Assembly (NCBI GenBank): GCA_033782935.1
Contig: JAWQEG010000132.1
Location: forward strand, 558,001 to 622,000
Reading direction: 5' to 3'
DNA from: Petrolisthes cinctipes
Taxonomy: Eukaryota > Arthropoda > Malacostraca > Decapoda > Porcellanidae
Length of the DNA stretch: 64,000 nucleotides
Of this stretch, positions 54,192-64,000 are shown one piece after another. The translations under genes were made by a program, and so were the position numbers. Positions within the stretch are counted from its first letter, which is position 1; the number at the start of each line of letters is the position of its first letter. The notes below the pieces were generated by a model. It searched no databases, had not been told where the DNA came from, and worked only from the letters and a program-made list of their open reading frames with translations.

Positions 54192-55199
54192 TAATTTGAA
54201 AACATTCTAGCAAAGAGTAGGCATGTACAGGTCGCTTCTGGGACCCAAAAATACCGAATTTTCTGGAGTTTTGAACCTGAATTTGGGATATAGACGGGTA
54301 CAGAAGATCCATACACATATTGACTTTGGGCACCTAAAATATAGATTTTTAGCATGTTTTGGGCCTGTATTTTGAAAATACATTAACACGGAGTAGGCAT
54401 GTACAGATCGCTTCTGGGACCCAAAAATATCGACTTTTCGGGTGTTTTGAGCCTGAATTTGAGATATAAACGGGTACAGAAGATGCATGCACATATCGAC
54501 TTTGGACACCTAAAATATCGATTTTGAGCATGTTTTTGGCCTGTATTTTAAAAATACTATAACACAGTGTAGACATGTACAGATGGCTTTTGGGACACAA
54601 AAATATCGATTTTTTGGGTGTTTTGAGCCTGCATTTGAGATTTAAACGGGTACAGAAGATGCATGCACATATCGACTTTTCACACCTAAAATATCGATTT
54701 ATAGCATGTTTTAAGCCTGTATTTTAAAAACATTCTAGCACTGAGTAGGCATGTGCAGATCGCTTAAAGGACCCAAAAATATCGAATTTTCGGAGTTTTG
54801 AGTCAGAATTTGAGATATAAACGGGTACAGAAGATGCATGCACATATCGGCTTTTTGCACCTAAAATATCGATTTTGAGCATGTTTTGGGGGTGTAGTTT
54901 GAAAAAAATCTAGCAAGGAGTAGGCATGTACAGATCGCTTCTGGGACCCAAAATTATCGAATTTTCGGGTGTTTTGAACCTGCATTTGGGATATAGACGG
55001 GTACAGAAGATGCATACACATATTGACTTTGGGCAGCTAAAATATCGATTTTCAGCATGTTTTAGGCGTGTATTTTGAAAATACTCTAACACGGAGTATG
55101 CATGTACACATTGCTTTTGGGACCCAAAAATATCGAATATTCGGGTGTTTTGAGTCTGAATTTGCGATATAAACGGGTACAGAAGATGCATGCACATAT
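54192..55199 (+). repeat. 9-monomer-spaced repeat, right block
   Basis: Second copy of 52610-53617. After about 55199 the sequence changes to GGGCACCCAAAATATC units, like those near 44120 and 45350, instead of repeating 53618. A partial third relative lies near 57000-57270, with the same AACACAGTGTAGAC and GATTTAAACGGG forms. Confidence 0.75.
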
Positions 55200-58100
55200 C
55201 GACTTTGGGCACCCAAAATATCGATTTTGAGCATGTTTTGGGCCTGTATTTTTAAAATACTCTAACACTGAGTAGACACGTACAGATCGCTTCTGGAACC
55301 CAAATAAATCGAATTTTAGGGTGTTCTGAGCCTGAATTTGAGATATGAACGGATACAGAAAATGCATGCACATATCGACTTTGGGCACCTAAAATATCGA
55401 TTTTGAGCATGTTTTTGGCCTGTATTTTGAAAATACTATAGCACGGTGTAAACATGTACAGATCGCTTCTGGGACACAAAAATTTCGATTTTTTGGGTGT
55501 TTTTAACCTGAATTTGAGATATAAACGGGTACAGAAGATGCATGCACATATCGACTTTGGCACCCAAAATATCGATTTTTAGTATGTTTTGGGAGTATAA
55601 TTTGAAAATATTCTAGCACTGAGTAGGCATGTACAGATCGCTTCTGGGACCCAAAAATATCGAATTTTCGGGGGTTTTGACACAGAATTTGGGATATAAC
55701 CGGGCACAGAGGATGCATGCACATATCGACTTTTTGCACCTAAATTATCGATTTCAAGCATGTTTTGGGTCTGTATCTTGAAAACATTCTAGGAAGGAAT
55801 AGACATGTACAGGTCGCTTCTGGGACCCAAAAATACCGAATTTTCTGGTGTTTTGAACCTGAATTTGGGATATAGACGGGTACAGAAGATGCATACACAT
55901 ATTTACTTTGGGCACCTAAAATATAGATTTTCTGCATGTTTTGGGCCTGTATTTTGAAAATACTCTAACACGGAGTATGCATGTACACATTGCTTTTGGG
56001 ACCCAAAAATATCGAATATTCGGGTGTTTTGAGTCTTAATTTGAGATATAAACGGGTACAGAAGATGCATGCACATATCGACTTTGGGCACCTAAAATAT
56101 CGATTTTTAAACATGTTTTGGGCCTGTATTTTGAAAATACTCTAACACTGTGTAGGCATGTACAGTTCGCTTCTGGGACACAAAAATATCGATTTTTTGG
56201 GTGTTTTGAGCCTGATTTTGAGATATAAACGGGTTCAGAAGATGCATGCACATATCGACTTTTAACACCTAAAATATCGATTTATAGCATGTTTTAAGCC
56301 TGTATTTTAAAAACATTCTAGCACTGAGTAGGCATGTGAAGATTGCTTAAGGGACCCAAAAATATCGAATTTTCGGAGTTTTGAGCCTGAATTTGAGATA
56401 TAAACAGGTACAGAAGATGCATGCACATATCGACTTTTTGCACTTAAAATATCGATTTTGAGCATGTTTTGGGTCTGTATCTTGAAAATATTCTAGCACT
56501 GAGTAGGCATGTACAGATCGCTTTTGCGACCCAAAAATATCGAATTTTCGGGGGTTTTGAGCCAGAATTTGGGATATAACAGGGTACAGAGGATGCATGC
56601 ACATAACGACTTTTTGCACCTAAAATATCGATTTTAAGCATGTTTTGGGTCTGTATCTTGAAAACATTCTAGCAAGGAGTAGGCATGTACAGGTCGCTTC
56701 TGGGACCCAAAAATACCGAATTTTCTGGTGTTTTGAACCTGAATTTGGGATATAGATGGGTACAGAAGATGCATACACATATTGACTTTGGGCACCTAAA
56801 ATATAGATTTTCAGCATGTTTTGGGCCTGTATTTTGAAAATACATTAACACGGAGTAGGCATGTACAGATCCCTTGTGGGACCCAAAAATATCGACTTTA
56901 CGGGTGTTTTGAGCCTGAATTTAAGATATAAACGGGTACAGAAGATGCATGCACATATCGACTTTGGACACCTAAAATATCGATTTTGAGCATGTTTTGG
57001 GCCTGTATTTTAAAAATACTATAACACAGTGTAGACATGTACAGATGGCTTTTGGGACACAAAAATATCGATTTTTTGGGTGTTTTGAGCCTGAATTTGA
57101 GATTTAAACGGGTACAGAAAATAAATGCACATATCGAATTTTCACACCTAAAATATCGATTTATAGCATGTTTTAAGCCTGTATTTTAAAAACATTCTAG
57201 CACTGAGTAGGCATGTGCAGATCGCTTAAAGGACCCAAAAATATCGAATTTTCGGAGTTTTGAGTCTGAATTTGAGATATAAACGGGTACAGAAGATGCA
57301 TGCACATTTCGACTTTTTGCACCTAAAATATCGATTTTAAGCATGTTTTGGGTCTGTATTTTGAAAAAATTCTAGCAAGGAGTAGGCATGTACAGATCGC
57401 TTCTGGGACCCAAAATTATCGAATTTTCGGGTGTTTTGAACCTGAATTTGTGATATAGACGGATACAGAAGATGCATGCACATATTGACTTTGGGCACCT
57501 AAAATATCGATTTTGAGCATGTTTTGGGCCTGTATTTAAAAAAAATACTCTAACACGGAGTAGGCATGTACAGATCGCTTCGGGGACCCAAAAATATCGA
57601 ATTTTCGGGTGTTTTGAGCCTGAATTTGAGATATAAACGGGTACAGAAGATGCATGCACATTTCGACTTTTTGCACCTAAAATATCGATTTTGAGCATGT
57701 TTTGGGTCTGTATCTTGAAAACATTCTAGCAAGAAGTAGGCATTTACAGATTGCTTATGGGACCCAAAAATATCGAATTTTCGAGTGTTTTGAACCTGCA
57801 TTTGGGATATAGACGGGTACAGAAGATGCATACACATATTGACTTTGGGCAGCTAAAATATCGTTTTTCAGCATGTTTTAGGCGTGTATTTTGAAAATAC
57901 TCTAACACGGAGTATGCATGTACACATTGCTTTTGGGACCCAAAAATATCGAATATTCGGGTGTTTTGAGTCTGAATTTGAGATATAAACGGGTACAGAA
58001 GATGCATGCACATATCGACTTTGGGCACCTAAAATATCGATTTTGAGCATGTTTTGAGCCTGTATTTTGAAAATACTCTAACACTGTGTAGGCATGTACA

Positions 58101-61022
58101 GATCGCTTCTGGGACACAAAAATATCGATTTTTTGGGTGTTTTGAGCCCGAATTTGAGATATAAACGGGTTCAGAAGATGCATGCACATATCGACTTTGG
58201 ACACCTAAAATATCGATTTATAGCATGTGTTAAGCCTGTATTTTAAAAACATTCTAGCACTGAGAAGGCATGTGCAGATTGCTTAAAGGATCCAAAAATA
58301 TCGAATTTTCGGAGTTTTGAGCCTGAATTTGAGATATAAACGGGTACAGAAGATACATGCACATATCGACTTTGGCACCCAAAATATCGATTTTTAGTAT
58401 GTTTTGGGAGTATAATTTGAAAATATTCTAGCACTGAGTAGGCATGTACAGATCGCTTCTGGGACCCAAAAATATCGAATTTTCGGGGGTTTTGAGCCAG
58501 AATTTGGGATATAACAGGGTACAGAGGATGCATGCACATATCGACTTTTTGCACTTAAAATATCGATTTTAAGCATGTTTTGGGTCTGTTTCTTGAAAAC
58601 ATTCTAGCAAGGAGTAGGCATGTACAGGTCGGTTCTGGGACCCCAAAATACCGAATTTTCAGGTGTTTTGAACCTGAATTTGGGATATAGACGGGTACAG
58701 AAGATGCATGCACATATTGACTTTGGGCACCTAAAATATCGATTTCAGCATGTTTTGGGCCTGTATTTTGAAAATACTATAACGCAGTGTAGACATGTTC
58801 AGATCGCTTCTGGGACACAAAAACATCGATTTTTTGGGTGTTTTGAGCCTGAATTTGAGAAATAAACGGGTACAGAAGATGCATGCACATATCTACTTTT
58901 TGCACCTAAAATATCGATTTTGAGCATGTTTTGGGTCTGTATCATGAAAACTTTCTAGAAAGAAGTAGGCATGTACAGATTGCTTCTGGAACTCAAAAAT
59001 ATCGAATTTTCGAGTGTTTTGAACCTGAATTTGGGATATAGACGGGTACAGAAGATGCATACACATATTGACTTTTGGCAGCTAAAATATCGATTTACAG
59101 CATGTTTTAGGCCTATATTTTAAAAAAACTCTAACACGGAGTATGCATGTACAGATCGCTTTTGGGACCCGAAAATATCGAATATTGGGGTGTTTTTAAT
59201 CTGAATTTGAGATATAAACGGGTACAGAAGATGCATTCACATATCGACTTTGGGCACCCAAAATATCGATTTTGAGCATGTTTTGAGCCTGTATTTTTAA
59301 AATACTCTAACACGGAGTAGACACGTACAGATCGCTTCTGGGACCCTAATAAATCGAATTTTCGGTTGTTCTGAGCCTGAATTTGAGATATGAACAGGTA
59401 CAGAAGATGCATGCACATATCGACTTCGGGCACCTAAAATATCGATTTTGAGCATGTTTTGGGCCTGTATTTTGAAAATACTCAAACACTGTGTAGACAT
59501 GTACAGATCGCTTCTGGGACACAAAAATATCAATTTTTTGGGTGTTTTGAGCCTAAATTTGAGATATAAACGTATACAGAAGATGCATGCACATATCGAC
59601 TTTGGGCACCCAAAATATCGATTTTTAGTATGTTTTGGGCGTATAATTTGAAAATATTCTAGCACTGAGTAGGCATGTACAAATCGCTTCTGGGACCCAA
59701 AAATATCGAATTTTCGGGTGTTCTGAGCCAGAAATTGGGATATAACCGGGTACATAGGATGCATGCACATATCGACTTTTTGCACCTAAAATATCGATTT
59801 TGAGCATGTTTTGGGTCTGTATCTTGAAAAAATTCTAGCAAGGAGTAGGCATGTACAGATCGCTTCTGGGTCCCAAAAATATCGAATTTTAGGGTGTTTT
59901 GAACCTGAATTTGGGATATAGACGGATACAGAAGATGCATGCACATATCGACTTTTTGCACCTAAAATATCGATTTTGAGCATGTTTTGGACCTGTATTT
60001 TGAAAATACTCTAACACGGAGTAGGCATGTACAGATCGCTTCGGGGACCCAAAAATATCGAATTTTCGGGTGTTTTGAGCCTGAATTTGAGATATAAACG
60101 GGTACAGAAGATGCATGCACATTTCGACTTTATGCACCTAAAATATCGATTTTGAGCATGTTTTGGGTCTGTATCTTGAAAACATTCTAGCAAGAAGTAG
60201 GCATGTACAGATTGCTTTTGGGACCCAAAAATATCGAATTTTCGAGTGTTTTTAACCTGAATTTGGGATATAGACGGGTACAGAAGATGGATACACATAT
60301 TGACTTTGGGCAGCTAAAATATCGATTTTCAGCATGTTTTGGGCCTGTATTTTGAAAATACTAAAGCACGGTGTAGACATGTATAGATCGCTTCTGGGAC
60401 ACAACAATATCGAGTTTTTGGGGGTTTTGAGCCTGAATTTGAGATATAAACGGGTACAGAAGATGCATGCACATATCGACTTTGGCACCCAAAATATCGA
60501 TTTTTAGTATGTTTTCGGCGTATAATTTGAAAATATTCTAGCACTGAGTAGGCATGTACAGATCGCTTCTGGGACCCAAAAACATCGAATTTTCGGGGGT
60601 TTTGAGCCAGAATTTGGGATATAACCGGGTACAGAGGATGCATGCACATATCGACTTTTTGCACCTAAAATATCGATTTTGAGCATGTTTTGGGTCTGTA
60701 TCTTGAAAAAATTCTAGCATGGAGTAGGCATGTACAGATCGTTTCTGGGACCCAAAAATATCGAATTTTCTGGTGTTTTCAAACTGAATTTGGGATATAG
60801 ACGGGTACAGAAGATGCATACACATATCGACTTTGGGCACCTAAAATATAGATTTTCAGCATGTTTTGGGCCTGTATTTTGAAAATACATTACCCCGGAG
60901 TAGGCATGTACAGATCACTTCTGGGACCCAAAAATATCGAATTTTCAGGTGTTTTGAGCCTGAATTTGAGATATAAACGGATACAAAAGATTCATGCACA
61001 TATCGACTTTGGGCACCTAAAA

Positions 61023-61110
61023 TATCGATTTTGAGCATGTTTTGGGCCTGTATTTTGAAAATACTCTAACACGGAGTAGACATGTACAGATCGCTTTTGG
61101 GACCCAAAAA
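61023..61110 (+). repeat. Subunit A (88 bp) of the dimeric monomer
   Basis: First half of the reference unit. It begins TATCGATTTT, continues through GCATGTTTT and GGCCTGTATTTT, and ends in GGGACCCAAAAA. It contains CTCTAACACGGAG, the part least like subunit B. Aligned without gaps to 61111-61198 it matches at 58 of 88 positions by hand count. It is best conserved at subunit positions 1-10, 21-30 and 61-70, and worst at 41-60. Confidence 0.85.
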
Positions 61111-61198
61111 TATCGAATTTTCGGGTGTTTTGAGCCTGAATTTGAGATATAAACGGGTACAGAAGATGCATGCACATATCGACTTTGGACACCTAAAA
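61111..61198 (+). repeat. Subunit B (88 bp) of the dimeric monomer
   Basis: Second half of the reference unit. It begins TATCGAATTTTCGGG, continues through GTTTTGAGCCTGAATTTGAG and ATGCATGCACATATCGAC, and ends ACCTAAAA. The ATCGAC here lies exactly 88 bp from the ATCGCT of subunit A. The repeat period of the array is 176 and not 88, so the dimer now behaves as the amplified unit. Confidence 0.85.
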
Positions 61199-64000
61199 TA
61201 TCGATTTATAGCATGTTTTAAGCCTGTATTTTAAAAACATTTTAGCACTGAGTAGGCATGTGCAGATTGCTTCTGGGACCCAAAATATCAAATTTTCGGA
61301 GTTTTGAGCCTGAATTTGAGATATAAACGGGTACAGAAGATGCATGCACATATCGACTTTTTGCATTAAAAATATCGATTTTGAGCATGTTTTGGGTCTG
61401 TATCTTGAAAACATTCTAGCAAGGAGTAGGCATGTACAGATCGCATTTGGGACCCAAAAATATCGAATTTTCTGGTGTTTTGAACTTGAATTAGGGATAT
61501 ACACGTGTACAGAAGATGCATACACATATTGACTTTGGGCACATAAAATATCGATTTTCAGCATGTTTTGGGCCTGTATTTAAAAAATACTCTAACTCGG
61601 AGTAGACATGTACAGATCGCTTTTTGGACCCAAAAATATCGAATTTTCGGGTGTTTTGAGCCTGAATTTTAGATATAAACGGGTACAGAAGAAGCATGCA
61701 CATATCGACTTTGGACACCTAAAATATCGATTTTTAGCATGTCTTGAGCCTATATTTTGAAAACATTCTAGCACTGAGTATGCATGTACAGATCGCTTAA
61801 GGGAATCAAAAATATGGAATTTTCGGGTGTTTTGAGCCTGAATTTGAGATATAAACGGGTACAGAAGATGCATGAACATATCGACTTTTTGCAACTAAAA
61901 TATCGATTTTGAGCATGTCTTTGGTTTGTATCTTAAAAAATTCTTGCAAGGAGTAGGCATGTACAGATCGCTTCTGGGACCCAAAAATATCGAATTTTCT
62001 GGTGTTTTAAACCTGAATTTGGGATATAGACGGATACAGAAGATGCATGCACATATCGACTTTGGGCACCTAAAATATAGATTTTCAGCATGTTTTGGGA
62101 ATGTATTTTGAAAATACTCTAACTCGGAGTAGGCATATACAGATGGCTTCGGGGACCCAAAAATATCGAATTTTCGGGTGTTTTGAGCCTGAATTTGAGA
62201 TATAAACGGGTTCAGAAGATGCATGCACATATCGACTTTGGGCACCCAAAATATCGATTTTGAGCATGTTTTGGGCCTGTATTTTTAAAATACTCTAACA
62301 CTGAGTAGACACGTACAGATCGCCTCTGGAACCCAAATAAATCGAATTTTAGGGTGTTCTGAGCCTGAATTTGAGATATGAACGGGTACAGAAGATGCAT
62401 GCACATATCGACTTTGGGCACCTAAAATATCGATTTTGAGCATGTTTTGGGCCTATAATTTGAAAATACTATAGCACGGTGTAGACATGTACAGATCGCT
62501 TCTGGGACCCAAAAATATAGAATTTTCAGGTGTTTTGAGCCTGAATTTGAGATATAAACGGGTACAGATGATGCATGCACATATCGACTTTGGGCACCTA
62601 AAATATCGATTTTCAGCATAATTTGGGCCTGTAATTTAAAAATACTCTAACACGGAGTAGACATGTACAGATCGCTTTTAGGACCCAAAAATATCGATTT
62701 TTCGGGGGTTTTGAGCCTAAATTTGAGATATAAACGGGTACAGAAGATGCATGCACATATCGACTTTGGACACCTAAAATATCGATTTATAGCATGTTTT
62801 AAGCCTGTATTTTAAAAACATTCTAGCACTGAGTAGGCATGTGCAGATTGCTTCTGGGACCCAAAAATATCGAATTTTCGGAGTTTTGAGCCTGAATTTG
62901 AGATATAAACGGGTACAGAAGATGCATGCACATACCGACTTTTTACACTTAAAATATCTATTTTGAGCATGTTTTGGGTATGTATCTTGAAAACATTCTA
63001 GCAAGGAATAGGCATGTACATATCGCTTTTGGGACCCAAAAATATCGAATTTTCTGGTGTTTTGAAATTGAATTAGGGATATACACGTGTACAGAAGATG
63101 CATACACATATTGACTTTGGGCACATAAAATATCGATTTTCAGCATGTTTTGGGCCTGTATTTTAAAAACACTCTAACACGGAGTATGCACGTACAGATC
63201 GCTTCTGGGACCCAAAAATATTGAATTTTCGGGTGTTTTGAGCCTGAATTTGAGATATAAACGGGTACAGAAGATGCATGCACATATCGACTTTGGGCAC
63301 CTAAAATATCGATTTTTAGCATGTTTTGGGCCTGTATTTAAAAAAATACTCTAACTCGGAGTAGACATGTACAGATCGCTTTTGGGACCCAAAAATATCG
63401 AATTTTGGGGTGTTTTGAGCTTGAATTTGAGATTTAAACGGGTACAGAAGATGCATGCACATTTCGACTTTATGCACCTAAAATATCGATTTTGAGCATG
63501 TTTTGGGTCTGTATCTTGAAAACATTCTAGCAAGAAGTAGGCATGTACAGATTGCTTCTGGGACCCAAAAAAATCGAATTTTCGTGTGTTTTGAACCTGA
63601 ATTTGGGATATAGACGGGTACAGAAGATACATACACATATTGACTTTGGGCAGCTAAAATATCGATTTTCAGCATGTTTTAGGCCTGTATTTTGAAAATA
63701 CTCTAACACGGAGTATGCATGTACACATTGCATTTGGGACCCAAAAATATCGAATATTCGGGTGTTTTGAGTTTGAATTTGAGATATAAACGGGTACAGA
63801 AGATGCACGCACATATCGACTTTGGGCACCTAAAATATCGATTTTGAGCATGTTTTGGGCCTGTATTTTGAAAATACTCTAGCACGGTGTAGACATGTAC
63901 AGATCGCTTCAGGGACACAAAAATATCGATTTTTTGGGTGTTTTGAGCCTGAATTTGAGATATAAACGGGTACAGAAGATGCATGCACATATCGACTTTG

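Larger units (their letters stand above)
61023..61198 (+). repeat. Representative satellite monomer (176 bp)
   Basis: A consensus-like unit chosen as reference. It starts at a TATCGA core; the next TATCGA cores at the same phase lie at 61111 and 61199, so the unit is exactly 176 bp and splits into 88 + 88. It has 68 G+C bases (38.6%) and seven CpG dinucleotides. It also holds short palindromes: ATCGAT at the start of the first half and TGCATGCA in the second half. Most units in the window differ from it by scattered substitutions. Confidence 0.9.
1..64000 (+). repeat. 176-bp tandem satellite array filling the window
   Basis: The same roughly 176-bp unit recurs from the first base to the last, always in the same orientation. 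Successive copies of the 'cacatatcga' landmark at 151, 327, 503, 678 and 854 are spaced 175-176 bp. About 364 units fit in the window. Individual units carry substitutions and one- to four-base indels but stay alignable throughout. I found no unique sequence, inverted segment, gene or mobile element inserted anywhere. Long homogeneous arrays with higher-order structure are typical of centromeric or other heterochromatic satellites of eukaryotes. That role is inferred, and the family is not one I recognise. Confidence 0.97.
55200..64000 (+). repeat. Right-domain satellite to the window edge
   Basis: About 50 monomers with no long near-identical tandem unit that I could recognise. Right-domain markers continue (GTATAATTTG at about 55595, 58410, 59641 and 60520). 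Repeat pairs are short, for example 61193-61564 against 62774-63146, sharing GGGATATACACGTGTAC. A-run length variants occur at about 57536 and 63339. The array continues past the right edge. Confidence 0.7.

Noticed and set aside
61023..61110. A further 44-bp sub-period inside the 88-bp subunit
   Set aside because: Only a short GCATGT match near the same phase is visible. The two halves of the subunit are otherwise not convincingly similar.
61111..61140. CENP-B box-like motif at the TTCGGG of subunit B
   Set aside because: The CENP-B box pattern needs an A and a downstream CGGG at fixed spacing after TTCG. The sequence here continues GGTGTTTTGAG and does not fit.
1..64000. CRISPR array
   Set aside because: Repeats are 176 bp with no unique spacers, and the whole unit is conserved. 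This is a tandem satellite.
1..64000. Assignment to known 170-180 bp plant centromere families (Arabidopsis 178-bp, Brassica 176-bp) or primate alpha satellite
   Set aside because: Length is similar, but the sequence does not resemble what I recall of these families. A database search would be needed, so I leave family and taxon open.
1..64000. tRNA, rRNA, telomere repeat or LTR/transposase remnants
   Set aside because: Nothing resembling these was seen on either strand. All sequence is accounted for by the monomer.

Overview
The whole 64 kb window is one uninterrupted block of satellite DNA. A unit of about 176 bp repeats head-to-tail, always in the same orientation, roughly 364 times. I see no credible protein-coding gene, RNA gene, transposon, CRISPR array or unique spacer anywhere in it. 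This is typical of nuclear heterochromatin (centromeric or pericentromeric, or a large interstitial or subtelomeric block) of a eukaryote, either plant or animal. I do not recognise the family and nothing in the sequence fixes the taxon. The 176-bp size is close to a nucleosome repeat and to many known centromeric satellites, but that is only suggestive.

Unit structure: the 176-bp monomer is itself an ancient dimer of two 88-bp subunits (A and B). They align without gaps at 58 of 88 positions in the unit I checked (61023-61198). Each subunit begins with a TATCGA core between A and T tracts. G+C is about 39% and CpG is not depleted.

Layout: (1) 1-16.3 kb is dominated by a 22-monomer higher-order repeat (about 3,870 bp). 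It is present nearly complete at 1-3869, partly at 3870-5879, and again across about 12.1-16.7 kb, with mosaic stretches between. (2) 16.3-29.9 kb carries a 33-monomer unit (5,805 bp) in tandem. The second copy contains a further 10-monomer (1,760 bp) tandem duplication whose breakpoint can be placed within 18 bp. (3) 30.9-35.8 kb carries a 7-monomer and then a 6-monomer tandem duplication. (4) 35.8-40.4 kb is less homogenised. (5) 40.4-64 kb is a second domain with its own diagnostic monomers and short higher-order repeats (7, 7, 4 and 9 monomers). Diagnostic variants of the left half are absent on the right and the reverse, so the window spans two homogenisation domains.

The many roughly 100-residue open frames, nearly all on the minus strand, are arithmetic by-products of the monomer. 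It has only two minus-strand stop triplets and a length that is not a multiple of three. I therefore annotate no CDS. Coordinates of higher-order units were found by eye; unless stated otherwise, treat their edges as good to a few tens of bases.
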